Shown piece after piece: positions 11,632-21,772 of a stretch of DNA of 64,000 nt. A program made the position numbers and the translations under genes. Location: NCBI GenBank assembly GCA_956465555.1, contig OY101116.1:620001-684000 (forward strand). Reading direction: 5' to 3'. The stretch is from Nitzschia sp. pyKryTriq1 (Eukaryota; Bacillariophyta; Bacillariophyceae; Bacillariales; Bacillariaceae). The notes under the pieces are model-generated. The model made no database searches. It saw only the letters and a program-made list of their open reading frames with translations, and was not told the origin of the DNA. The stretch's first letter is position 1, and every line of letters begins with the position of its first letter.

Positions 11632-11846
11632 CACTTTCGAAAATAAAAATGGGTAGGTTGCTTTGATTTTCTCTATTGGTAGAGGTTATCTCCTCGTCTT
11701 CGATTGAAAAAAGTTCACTGGAGCATCTACGCTCTCTAGATCTACGAGTACACGAGGACGTGTAGCAGGTGGTCTATCATTATTTTTGGGTATTGGAGAA
11801 TGTCCCTCAAAGCAAGTCACCATGCATGAAAGCATACTCCAAATCC

Positions 11847-12392
11847 TTATTCGTCGTCATCTTCTAGGTCCAGTCCTTTCTTGATGGCCCAGTCCGCGAA
11901 TTCGCTAAAGAGCACCTGCCCACCACCATTGGAATCAATTTCGGCGAAAGTAGCGTCAGGATCCTCGATTTTCACTCCCCAGGCCTCCATCTTGGGTACT
12001 GCAGCCTTAAACTCGTCTAGACTGATCCGATTGTCATCTCCACTATCGAGATCTTCGAACATTTGCCAAACTTCAAAATACTTTCTAATGTAGACGAGAA
12101 GTAGCCGAAACTCGACTTTCTCGACGTAGTCAGGTCCACGATCATTGCTCACTTTTCCAGCACTGACAGATTTTGCCGCTTGAAAGGCCCGCATGATCAC
12201 TTTCTTGCACTCAAAGATTTCATAGAGCCCAAGAACATCGCGGCAACCCTTGTCGACTTCAGCGAGTGAAAGATATCCCGTCCCATTTTCATCGAAACTG
12301 TTGAAGATTTCAGATCTCTTCGCTTGTTGATCTGCCGTCTTTTCTGTCGGCAGTTTCTCCCGAATAGCAGCCCAGTCGATTACTTTTGACAT
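11847..12392 (-). CDS. EF-hand protein of the flagellar calcium-binding (calflagin/FCaBP) family
   Basis: 181 residues from the ATG at 12392; the frame is open to 12458 but the added residues do not match the family. Resembles trypanosomatid calflagin along its length: an N-terminal WAAIREKLPTEKTADQ segment, a first EF loop FDENGTGYLSLAEV, a degenerate second EF region, then DLDSGDDNRISLDEF and EIDSNGGGQVLFSEF loops with acidic ligand positions. Calflagins are acylated calcium sensors bound to flagellar membrane. This protein starts MSKVIDW and lacks the Met-Gly-Cys acylation signal, so membrane attachment of that type is not expected. Divergent from the WW-domain gene. Confidence 0.85.
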   Translation of the reverse strand: MSKVIDWAAIREKLPTEKTADQQAKRSEIFNSFDENGTGYLSLAEVDKGCRDVLGLYEIFECKKVIMRAFQAAKSVSAGKVSNDRGPDYVEKVEFRLLLVYIRKYFEVWQMFEDLDSGDDNRISLDEFKAAVPKMEAWGVKIEDPDATFAEIDSNGGGQVLFSEFADWAIKKGLDLEDDDE

Positions 12393-12965
12393 TCTAGGTT
12401 GCTGTAAGATTTTTTTAATAATGTTGTACTTTGTGTGAGGTTGAGTAGGGAAATACAATTGAACATGGAACGCCCTCTTCTCATCTCATCACCACAATCG
12501 GAAAAGAGCGACGCAAAATGAGAAAAAAGATCTGGCGGCGGGAAAAGCGCAAAGAGCGGGAATGAAGAATCATCTGGAGCTCGTTGCCAGATGAGTCGAC
12601 GTAGTCAAAGATGAGATTTCTGACGACGCACGGACCGATCGACGCGTGGAGGATGACGTGTTTTGACTTCTTTGACCGCTTTCGAACGATAGCACTCTTC
12701 CACGTGTTCATCCATGCATCGATCCAACGCGTTTTTTGGCAGCACATCATCGCATCTCGCAGCACTGCAGCAGATCATGCGGGAGATGGACGAGGCGTTG
12801 AGAAGAAACGGATCGGAGAGATGAGAGATGATGGTCGATTGACTTTGAGTTGACAATTAGGAGCGCATAATACCCACGTGCAAGTAAAACTCAGATATAT
12901 CCCTTTCTTGAGTCAAAGGAAGGCTGGAGTCTGCTTTGATCAAGTCTTGATAGCTGAAACGGATC
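12393..12965. other. Divergent promoter region
   Basis: Lies between the EF-hand gene (minus) and the WW-domain gene (plus). No supported coding sequence. It holds both 5' flanks. Confidence 0.45.
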
Positions 12966-15187
12966 ATGAAGTTTCATTCCAAGGCATTGAGCCTTGTTTT
13001 AGCGGCAACTGCTGCGAAACAGTTTGCGACAGCTAACACGTCGGGAAACCCGGGAGGGTACGCGGCGTACAGCGGCCATTACCAACGACAACAATATGAG
13101 CAGCAGCAACCTCAGCAGCAGTGGTATGGACAACCTGGCTCCGAGGTGGAGGAAGCAGATTCCCCTGAAGCCCCGAAAGAAGACGAAACGCACCCTCTTC
13201 CTCCTGGATGGACGGAGCATTTTGATCCTAATTCTGGTCAGTTTTACTATTACAATGCGGAGGATGGGACCACCACGTGGGATCGGCCCAAACCCGAAGA
13301 GTCTCAAGTGGACCCTACTACCGAAGAAACCCCCGAACCCGAGCCAGAACCAGTGCGGCAAGAGGAGCCGACGTCATCAGAATATGATCCTAACGCTTCG
13401 AAGAGGACATATGGGATGGCAGACATGGATACTAGTCAAATCCATGAACCAGAGTCTCAACAAGCTGAGCAAGGGAACTGGGGTGCAGCATCGGAACCAA
13501 AACCTGAAGAGTCGGTAGAAACCCCGCAAAAGCCCCAGGAATCGAGTGGTGGGTGGGGCGAACAAACTCAGCCTAAACCTTGGGAGACACAAGCCGGCGG
13601 TCCTCCTCAAGGTATTCAGCCCGGACCTGGAGGTATGGAGAGAAAGGATAATACGTGGGAGGCTCCGAAGAGGGACGAAGTCCCATCCCAAGCTGAAAAT
13701 ACAATGTGGGGCGCCCCGCCACAGGGAAATCGTCCTCGTCAGCCTGAAAAGCCGGAGCATCCACAAGGCTATGGAGATCCCGAGAAGCCGGAACAAAATC
13801 ATCGAGAGCAAAACGCTTACTCACAGCAGCAACCAAATGGGTGGGGGTTGCCTAAGCAAGAGGAACCGCCTAGATCAGCCTGGGGAGTTCCCCCAGAGAA
13901 GCCGCAACCTCAAAAGTCGACCCCACCGTCTCAGTACTCGCCTCCACAAACAGGTCCAGGGGGGCGGCCAGATTCCGCGAGCTCCCCGCCTGCAGTAGTT
14001 CCTGGAGCCAGACCACCAATGGGGCAACAACCACCACTGGGAAAGCCGCCACAACAACAACAACAACAACAACAACCTCCGAAACAAGAGCCACCTCGCT
14101 CGTTTGGGCAACAACCTCCCCAGCAGCAGCAGCAGCAGCAGCAGCAGCCACCTCAGCGCCCACCGACGGGACAGCAGCCGGGGGCGAGCCAACAGCCCCC
14201 TCAACAATACGGACAATATGGACAACAGTATGGACAACCTCCTCCAAGATACGGTCAGTATGGGCAGGGGCCTCCAGGCTATGGTCAATATGGAGGCCCG
14301 CAAGGCTACCGACAACCGCCGCTTCAGCAGCCGCAAGCTGGGGCTGGTGCTTTAATCTCGAAGGGCGTGGAAGAGGGGACCAGTGCGGTCAAGGAAGCAC
14401 TTGGGAGTACTTGGCAGAGCTTGGTCGGTTTCGGAAGTAAGACACGAGAGTTGACAGAGCAAGTTCGCGATCAAGTCGTAACGGGCGCTGCAGCTGCGGG
14501 TCAGACTATCAGTGCTCAGAGTACAAGTAAGTGGCACGTATCGCTAATCTTTGCCGATTATATTTATCTTCTCAACCAATCCATCTTCTTGCAGCCATCT
14601 GGGGCAGAGCGCGTTCGGCAGTCGGCAGTGTGTTTGAAGGGGGCAGCGAAGAAGGGCAACCCCAACCATATTCCATGTCTGGAACTCACAGCTCGCAAAC
14701 TCAACAAAGCGGCCACGCATCTCCTCCAGGATACCCCCAACAGCCTCCGGGGTACCCCCCTCAGCGACCTGGTGCGCCTTACGGGCCTGGACCAGGTCAA
14801 CAACCACCACAGCAAGGAGGAGGTGGTCCACAGCAGCCAAATCCATATGGAGGCCGACCCATGCAACCATGGGGTGATGCTCCGTACCCGCATACCCAAC
14901 AAGGACAGCCTCAACAGCGTCCACCAATGCAATCACAATACGGGAACTACCCGCCACAACAGCAGCAGCAGCAGCAGCAGCAACGTCCGGGTCCAGGAGG
15001 TTACCCTCCGCATCCTGGCGGCCCACAAGGTGGACCTCCTCCAGGACGCAATCCCTACGGAAGTGGCCCCCCTCAGGGCGGTCCTCAAAGCGGCGGCCCA
15101 CCGCAACAGCGTGGTCCGCCCCCACAACAACAAGACCGATCGCGTCCTGATCCTTGGTCTCATCCGGGTTTGTCCGGCGACTTGTAG
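12966..15187 (+). CDS. Secretory-signal WW-domain protein, Pro/Gln-rich
   Basis: Two exons, 12966..14526 and 14595..15187; GTAAGT donor and TTGCAG acceptor, phase 1; 717 residues. Reading through the intron gives a longer open frame, but its composition changes and the spliced frame restores the Pro/Gln/Gly-rich style. Residues 1-24 look like a signal peptide (basic start, ALSLVLAATAA core). A single WW domain spans about 78-109 (LPPGW...FYYYN...TTTWDRP) with both signature tryptophans. The rest is low complexity: acidic Pro/Glu region, poly-Gln runs, and YGQYGQ and PPGYP repeats. A short helical Ala/Ser-rich segment spans the splice (VKEALGSTWQSLVGFGSKTRE). WW domains bind Pro-rich ligands, and this protein contains many. 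Location and partner unknown. Confidence 0.82.
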
Positions 15188-15659
15188 ACTTGTCGGGCGA
15201 TGCTCGTAGTGCAGTTAGATAGACTCCTCGTACGACGAAGAACAGCTGAAACTCTAAAATCTATTGGAAATTTGTGAAGTCAGTCGAGTTTTTGTGTCTA
15301 TCGGCGGGTGTGCTCCTCAAATCGCGAGGTCTCGCGCTCCGACAGTCGTGGTCGCATTGATCGACAAATAATTTGTGGAGAGCGAGCAGGCGACCTGTAC
15401 CGGTACCCTTGCTCGAACGTACTGTACGTACCGGTACCTGTAGAAAAGTCTACGGTAGTCTACGTATGGCATTTAAATGCGGTACGGGTAGCTTGACATC
15501 CCGAAGCGGTGACGGGATTTTCGTCGAGAATAAGCGCGACGATGATGATGTCGACTTCCAATGTGAAGAGATTTCTGTTGCACCGCTTTCTCGTCTTCAT
15601 TGTACTAGACTACCCAGTAGAGCCCGGATTCATTCATCACAAGTCGCAGTAAGACGAGC
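15188..15659. other. Intergenic stretch with GGTACCGGTACC palindromes
   Basis: Contains CCGGTACC and CGTACCGGTACC words near 15398 and 15428, some 230-260 bp upstream of the next start codon. No gene seen. Confidence 0.45.
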
Positions 15660-16790
15660 ATGATGCCAATTCCAGCTCTGCCGGATTCTCCATCACAGAC
15701 TAAAAAGAATACGATCATTTTATCCAATATCAGCTCCTCTGGTGGAACCGGCCAATCAACTTCAGAGACCATGGCGATGACACCTACGGCGGATGGAGCT
15801 CCTGCGGCGCCCGCCGCTCAAGACGGTCCAAAGTCGGCAAGTCCTTCCAAAAAGACTTCCAAGGCAACGGCATCCCGCAATCGCGATACTCGTTTGCCTT
15901 CGGGGAAGACCGGCTCTGTCTTTGATCGACTCTACAAAACACAAACCGCTTCCTCGGCCGCCTCGAAATCTTGGACACCCGTTCGCTCCGCCGCTCGTCG
16001 TGGTGGAAACTTCTCCTCGCCCACTTCCGCTGACAGTAGCCGAGACGCTAATAGGCGAACTCCTCCGTCGTCGGGGAGAAGTCCTAGTTCTCCCGTAGAC
16101 GACAGTGTGGAGATCTTCCAGCGTCTTCATATTACAGGAACGGTCGCCAACGCTAGCAAGCGTTTGTCGTCCAAAACACCTCCCCGTTTCAGTCCCCATA
16201 AGGGCATACGCTCTCCAGCAAGGAATATTCCTAGCACGCGCACGCCATTGAAAGCATCGGCGAAAAAGTCCAGGGTCGGATACGTATATTCTCCTCGAAT
16301 GAAGCCTCTAACGACGCTCTATTTTGACTCCAAGTACCATCCTGGAATCGGCAAGGAGAAAGTGGACCCCATCAAGCTAGGATATAGCTTTTTCCAGAAT
16401 TTTTGCGAGTACGAGAATGGGGGATTGTCGTCCGAACAGATTGCACGAGAAATCATCATTGCCTTCTTTAAGAAAGATTTTCCGGCGGGGAGGTAAGGCT
16501 TGCTGTGAATTGGATCTTTGTACTGTACAGACAGTTAGTAGACGAGACCGTATCCAACATTGTTGCTTGTTTCTTTTCTCACTGTCAATCTCAGACACTG
16601 GGAGCTGCACGAACCGACTGTGGAACAACGTCCCGGGGAAGAAAATGGCTTTAACGTGAAAATGTGTGCGACGTATGACTGGCAAGACGCATTTCGTATT
16701 GCCAGCGCTCAGGGTGTGGTGCGTTGCCTTCCAGAGGAGAGACAAGTCAGCGTCTTGAACTACATCTATGATGTGACCTCGGATCTATAG
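15660..16790 (+). CDS. Basic Ser/Thr-rich protein with FDRLYK-type motifs and conserved C-terminal domain
   Basis: Two exons, 15660..16492 and 16596..16790; GTAAGG donor and TCTCAG acceptor, phase 2; about 342 residues. The start could also be the in-frame ATG at 15771. The N-terminal half is Ser/Pro/Thr-rich and basic with two related motifs, SVFDRLYKTQTASSAASK and VEIFQRLHITGTVANASK. A similar motif pair occurs in the gene at 19842..20195. The C-terminal about 120 residues are ordered (YFDSKYHPGIGKEKVDP, FFQNFCEYENGG, then across the splice WELHEPTVEQRPGEENGF). The basic motif-repeat region resembles cytoskeletal or microtubule-binding linkers, but this is a guess. Function unknown. Confidence 0.75.
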
Positions 16791-16840
16791 ACTAGTTATA
16801 ATCATACATTACATCACCGGTACTACCGTATGATGTGTCG

Positions 16841-18265
16841 TCATGAGTTCTCGGGCCGGTGTCCCAACTCGCCAGTGGGCCACAAGAATTGCTCGGGGAG
16901 CTCGAAACCCTGGATAACAAGGTCACCGTTTGCATCACCTAGTTTGGACAAGGGGGCATGTCCGAACCAATATAGAATCATTCCCGAACCGAAACGATGG
17001 ACGTAAGACTCGGCCTGGGGAAGCACCGACGTTGAGTGGGTACCTGAATCTCCATACATGGCCTTTTTGGGGGGGAAGGGTTGGAATAGAGGATGGTGTT
17101 AAATTCTTGGTAATATCTGTGTAGTGAAATGTCTGTCAATACCAGTCGCTTGCAATCATGTATCGTTATTGACATACCTTTGAGTCGATCCAACATACCA
17201 CTCGCCATTCCGACCCCACTTTGACTCCTATAGGACATTGAAGCAAAATGTCAGGAGTCCTGGCCGATCCCTTGTCGCGTAGTTGCGACTCCGTTTCAAA
17301 GGGGATATCTACACACAAAGATAAAGGCGATGGCAAGGATTGATAATTGGATGATTAAGTGAGTATCATGTACCGGTGTTGGGGCGTGTGCGAGTTGTAT
17401 TCAACAGCTCTCGAGCGACAGAGAGACGTACCCATGGATTTGAGCATTTCTTCCAGCGCAACTTCATACTCAATACCCACGGTATGTCGCCATCGATCAT
17501 GGCTGGGGCCATACAAAGGATCTGCATCTAAGGCCTCCTGTACTTCCAATGCTAATCGAGTAGTACTTTTTCTGAGGAATGCAAAAAGTCATAGCACATA
17601 TGTACACCATTGTGAGAATGACCAATCCGAGAAGACATATCCAGGTTCATCACCCGCTGCACCACCTGCTGAAAGATAATACTGACCCTTGGCTGTTCTT
17701 GCAATCTTGTCTCATATGGAGTTCCGATTCCCTATACTCGGGTGCTATCACATCCAGATCCCCTAGAACGACCATTGGATCTCGCATGCTTCTCGTCAAA
17801 CCTTTCTTGCCGTCGGGTAGCCGAGCCACTTGTTCGACGAGATATCTACTAAACATATACGGGGGGTAGTTTTCTCGTTTGGCCAAGGCCAGTATGGACA
17901 TTCCTTGTTTCGCATATTCCTGTGCAAACTGCGTCACATTCCGTTGCACATGTCGAGCCATGACCTTGACATGGTATAAATGCAAGTTTCGAATCAACGA
18001 ATGTAGCGACTACTCGTAGATGGCACATCAGTAGATATTGACGCCAGTTTGAGGGTATAAGGATGATCAAATCACGCCACTTTAGACCATTATTTCTCTT
18101 ACTTACTTCATATGGAAATTTCCACTGTTTCGACTTGGCACGCAGGGTTTCTCGAAAGAGCCTGGGATCAAAGAAGAAATCGCTACCACCTTTGATCTGT
18201 GCTTGACACCATCGTTCGATTTGGTCGTACTTTCTTATTTCGTCGTCGTGATTCTGATCCCCCAT
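16841..18265 (-). CDS. CDIN1: CDIN1 (C15orf41)-type TPD-motif nuclease-fold protein
   Basis: Five exons: 18265..18107, 18009..17687, 17571..17432, 17308..17178 and 17062..16841; 324 residues. All introns are GT-AG and all phases are consistent (0, 2, 1, 0). The spliced product follows human CDIN1 in order: an N-terminal helical segment with FAQEYAKQGMS, then YMFSRYLVEQVARLP, MRDP, LYGPSHDRWRHTVGIEYEVALEEML, QLRDKGSARTPDILLQCP with the family TPD signature, VVCWIDSK, and GSGMILYWFG near the end. TPD plus the WIDSK lysine fits a PD-(D/E)xK-type active site. The human protein partners codanin-1 and is linked to congenital dyserythropoietic anaemia type I; its role in a diatom is unknown. Shares a divergent promoter with the 2OG oxygenase gene. 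Confidence 0.88.
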
Positions 18266-18618
18266 GACAATGTTGAAGAGTCAGGAAACACATCAACGCA
18301 CGACAAATCACCGATGGGACCGTCTATCTCAGAAACGCGTGAACGAATTCGTTGTATATACAAGCAAGTCTACGACTGCATAGACACCAAAGAAGTCCCT
18401 CTGTTTTGAAATTCGATCTCATCTCTCATCAATCATCATCGTCGTCATTGTCGCGATTTAGATTGTCGCGTGTCGCGTGTCGCGATTCTTCATTCCCGTG
18501 ATTTAAAAACTTGACTCAGTCCCGGGTGGCATTGGCGGTTGGCAGCGGCGGCAACTTTTGTTGTTATTATTATCATTTTTTATCGTGAAAATCACAGACC
18601 GAAAATGGCAACCAGCAT
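18266..18618. other. Divergent promoter region
   Basis: About 350 bp between the CDIN1-type gene (minus) and the 2OG oxygenase gene (plus). Contains ATCATCATCGTCGTCATTGT and TGTCGCG repeats. No separate gene seen. Confidence 0.45.
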
Positions 18619-19590
18619 ATGATCATTATACAAAACTGCAGCACCATGCAAGATGATTACTACCCTGTGACGTCTACTTTGGAGGAGGCCGCAACCGAAA
18701 TCGTACGATCATCCTTTGCTATATTTCGAGTTCCACCCAGGACGGCATTCACCATCAAAGATGCTTGGCGGCAGGCTGCCAAGATTTTAAACGACCCGCC
18801 GCCGCCGCCTTCGGATGATAACGCCGAATGCTGGACCCGCATTGTGAGAGGACATTTACATGGTTATAACGAGCCATCTCGTGCCAAGCGCTTGTTTCGG
18901 GCCTTTCCGGCATCGCCAGTCCAACCATGGCCGAATGAACCTTTCCGACAAGCGTCGCAGAAAGTTGCTGCACAACTGCATGGCATCCTAGTGGCATGCC
19001 ACGCTCATCTCAGAGACAAGGCGACTGTTGAAACTGATTTGAAACGGTGGGTGCCAAATGAACCAAGTCACAGGGAAAACGAATCTTCATCATCGCAGCA
19101 GGAAGACGAACTATTCTCAGAAACGGCGGCGGCGACGGCCAGAGCAAGCTCAAGAAAGCGCCGTCGCCTCGATGATGGCGAACAGAGGATCATCACCAGT
19201 CTTCCGGCCCACTGTCCACTCGACTATTTTCTTTATCACAACAATGATTCTACAGCTATCAATTGTAGCGAACATGTCGATAGAGGTGTTCTGATTGCTG
19301 TGTGCTTGACAGATGTGCCCGGGCTCGAGATTCTTCAAGTGAAGAAGAAGGAGGAGGAGGACAGTGGGGGGAATTGGTTTTGTCCAGAGGTCGCCATTCA
19401 CAACTCGAATCTGTACAATGAAAAATCAGATTCTTTAGTTTCTGATTTAATATGCATCATGGCAGGAGGAGATCTGTCCCGAACCATCGAAAGGGACAGC
19501 GTGCGGCCTTGTGTGCATCGGGTGCGCAAGAAGCTGAAACGATCGCGGTTATCCATTTCCTACGAGCTACGATTACTCGCCAATGTCTAG
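18619..19590 (+). CDS. Putative 2-oxoglutarate/Fe(II)-dependent oxygenase, isopenicillin-N-synthase-like
   Basis: Single exon, 323 residues, with an alternative start at 18646. The C-terminal half shows the double-stranded beta-helix pattern: SEHVDRGVLIAVCL (His and Asp of the HxD motif), PGLEILQ after the second strand, an isolated W in a WFCPEVAIHN-type strand, then a third metal histidine in PCVHRV and an RSRLSISYELR strand whose Arg-x-Ser fits the 2-oxoglutarate-binding RxS. A basic cluster (SRKRRRL) about residue 180 separates it from an N-terminal domain and may be a nuclear signal. Substrate unknown. The domain call rests on motif spacing, which is good but not diagnostic. Confidence 0.7.
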   Translation: MIIIQNCSTMQDDYYPVTSTLEEAATEIVRSSFAIFRVPPRTAFTIKDAWRQAAKILNDPPPPPSDDNAECWTRIVRGHLHGYNEPSRAKRLFRAFPASPVQPWPNEPFRQASQKVAAQLHGILVACHAHLRDKATVETDLKRWVPNEPSHRENESSSSQQEDELFSETAAATARASSRKRRRLDDGEQRIITSLPAHCPLDYFLYHNNDSTAINCSEHVDRGVLIAVCLTDVPGLEILQVKKKEEEDSGGNWFCPEVAIHNSNLYNEKSDSLVSDLICIMAGGDLSRTIERDSVRPCVHRVRKKLKRSRLSISYELRLLANV

Positions 19591-19841
19591 GAGTAGTAGA
19601 CCGTACCGATACGGAACAGAGCAGTAGTAGAGGTATATTTTTGAGTCAATCTTACAAATATTGGTTACACGCTCTCGAAACGGCGAATGCGTAGGGCTGG
19701 CTTGCATTGAAACCCCAACTACGCGTAGCATGATAGAAACACACAGTTTCCCACTCCTCCGCAGAAAATCCCCGATTATAAAAACCCCATTCCAATCTAG
19801 GATTCGTTGACCGTGGCAAGCATCCATTGCTCTCGACTTTT

Positions 19842-20195
19842 CTAAAACTGGTTCTTGGGCTTCATGGGTGCTCGCGATGAAAGTTTCGAGACCGACGATG
19901 CGGTTCCCTTGTTGTATAGACGATTGAAAACGGCTCCATCGCTCGAACTACTCGTTGTTACAGTCTTCTTGGGACGACGGTTCGTTGAAGGTCGCACTTT
20001 GCCGGCAGAATTCTTCGTTACTGGATCTTCGTTCTCTCTCAAGAGCACATTCTTTGCTACAACAGGTGCCACTCCCTTTCGACACTTCGACGACGCCGTG
20101 CTTGCTTTATAGAGCCGGTCATAAACCGATGTGCCAGAGACAGGAAGATTTTCGGGGCGCTTGGAATAAACGGAGTTTTCGGAATCGCTGGTCAT
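19842..20195 (-). CDS. Small basic protein with two FDRLYK-type motifs
   Basis: 117 residues from the ATG at 20195. The frame is open to 20396, but that extension looks like untranslated sequence. Contains SVYDRLYKASTASSKCRK and AVFNRLYNKGTASSVSK, both close to the motif in the neighbouring gene at 15660..16790. Otherwise rich in Ser, Lys and Thr with no obvious fold. Likely a member of the same motif family. It is convergent with the oxygenase gene, about 250 bp from its stop codon. Confidence 0.65.
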   Translation of the reverse strand: MTSDSENSVYSKRPENLPVSGTSVYDRLYKASTASSKCRKGVAPVVAKNVLLRENEDPVTKNSAGKVRPSTNRRPKKTVTTSSSSDGAVFNRLYNKGTASSVSKLSSRAPMKPKNQF

Positions 20196-20844
20196 GATGG
20201 TTGATAATGCAATGGGTATGGATTGATTTGTGTGTCTTCTCTCTGTTGTGGTTTGATGTAGCGTGTTGCGTTTGAAGTTGTGTGTGATGCTGCTGAGATG
20301 ATGGATGATGGATGAGATCTGAGGCCCGGCGAGCGCTCGCTTAAAAAATTTGGCCAACGGCAAAAAAATACTTATAGAAACGCGCCTGCCCACCAACCTC
20401 GTCTTCGTTCTCGCGCGTGCACGAGTGCATGCGAGTCTCCCGCTACACGTACACTACTGTACTGTACCGGTACTTACAAGTACATACCGTACGTAGCTAC
20501 CGCTACTTTGTGTTAGTCGTACATCGATCTCACGCTATTCATGGGTTTTGGAATGCACGCTAGTTTATTCCTACTTTTCGGACGAATTGATTTGGTCAAA
20601 TAGTCTGGCCGTCGGTCGTGAGTCATGGGAGCCGTGGGGTGTGATTGGGTGGTCATCGCTTCTCATTGAAGTGCCGATGCGACGATGATCCAACGCATGC
20701 CGCAACAACTCATCTCGACTTGCTGTTACCGATCGATGGCTTGTATGGCTTGTTAATGTTGTTATAATCTTGTTTACTTTCCTATTTTGTAAGACTGTTT
20801 CTATTTGGTTTATCAGACCCAATTGCAACTAACTATACACTACA
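20196..20844. other. Intergenic stretch
   Basis: 5' flank of the small basic protein gene, with GTACTGTACCGGTACTTACAAGTAC near 20457. No supported gene. Confidence 0.45.
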
Positions 20845-21243
20845 TTGACGATACATCTCTCAACTACAGAGAGCGTTAATCAATTTGTGCGATATTCGAC
20901 GGATTGTGTGAATTTGAGAATTCAGACGATGTTCAACATATATGACGAAGTTGGAGAACCTAAGACTGAAGCGGCGAAGTTGCGCCTCCTGTTGGACAAG
21001 ATTCAGAGCTCTCGCCTACCGAATAGTGTCGAGGCAGTCCGTACCGCCGTTGCTGCGAACCCTGATTCTTTCAACTTTACAGCAGCAGCGAGCTTCCTTG
21101 GGAGTCAAATTGATGCCAAGCCGACTGGAGGAGGACGTCAGGTCAACGCGGTTGGAACGACCGGCGGCGATGCCGATATTACCGACGACAATGGTAAAAT
21201 CCGCACCGGTTATTTAAGAGAATTCTGCCTACTATATAAATAA
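20845..21243 (+). pseudogene. Retrotransposon gag-like fragment
   Basis: Open frame of 132 codons; from about residue 29 (MFNIYDEVGEPKTEAAKL) it resembles the middle of diatom LTR-retrotransposon gag proteins, including a Gly-Gly-Arg-Gln-Val linker and a DDNGKIRTGY segment of the type that precedes the gag C-terminus. The frame then stops, and no pol-like sequence follows. Lies 54 bp left of a solo LTR. A truncated remnant rather than a host gene. Confidence 0.55.
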
Positions 21244-21297
21244 TATCGGGAACATCCTGCCAATCCTGCCGATTCTGCGCCTCTGATGAACAACAAG

Positions 21298-21772
21298 TGT
21301 CCTATGCACGAGGTAGTTGACAAGAATGATTGAAAGTGTAAATTGTGAACTAGAAATGAATTGTTATTTTGGAACTACTTCTTTCAAAATCAATTGTTGA
21401 GAAAAGATATTGCGCTGACTTGGCGAAATATTAGTCTTGCATGACTTTCACATGGTTGACCAGATGAATCTATTTCATGTGGTGTGAATCTCATTTTATG
21501 TGGTGAGCTATTTTCGGTGCCTGTTTGGCAGTTGTAGTCTAGTACATAGACTTGTAGTTTCTGTTGAGTCTTTGCAACGGACGGGGGCCAGTCGTACGTC
21601 GCGCGTCTCACACGCACCCGAGTCATTACGGGCCGACCACGTCATCGACTGGTCGTGGCTAGGGCGTCTGCGCATGCACGGCGCGCACTAGCGTGGAAGA
21701 TCCTTCAGGACATTATCTACCGACGACGGGCAGACTATGGTCGTACGAGTCGCGTAGACCGTGTGTATTGCA
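21298..21772 (-). mobile_element. Solo LTR, inverted relative to the copy at 24448
   Basis: 475 bp, starting TG and ending CA, and nearly identical (about a dozen mismatches by eye) to the reverse complement of 24448..24922. Flanked by CAAG on both sides (21294..21297 and 21773..21776), which fits a 4-bp target duplication. No internal retroelement sequence is attached, so it is best read as a solo LTR left by LTR-LTR recombination. Confidence 0.75.

Noticed and set aside
12999-15163. Arg/Leu- or Val-rich minus-strand frames opposite the WW gene
   Set aside because: They mirror CAG/CCA repeats of the true gene and have shadow-frame composition.
14352-15209. Read-through form of the WW protein ending at 15209
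   Set aside because: The open frame passes through the intron, but composition breaks there, and the GTAAGT/TTGCAG splice restores the Pro/Gln-rich style.
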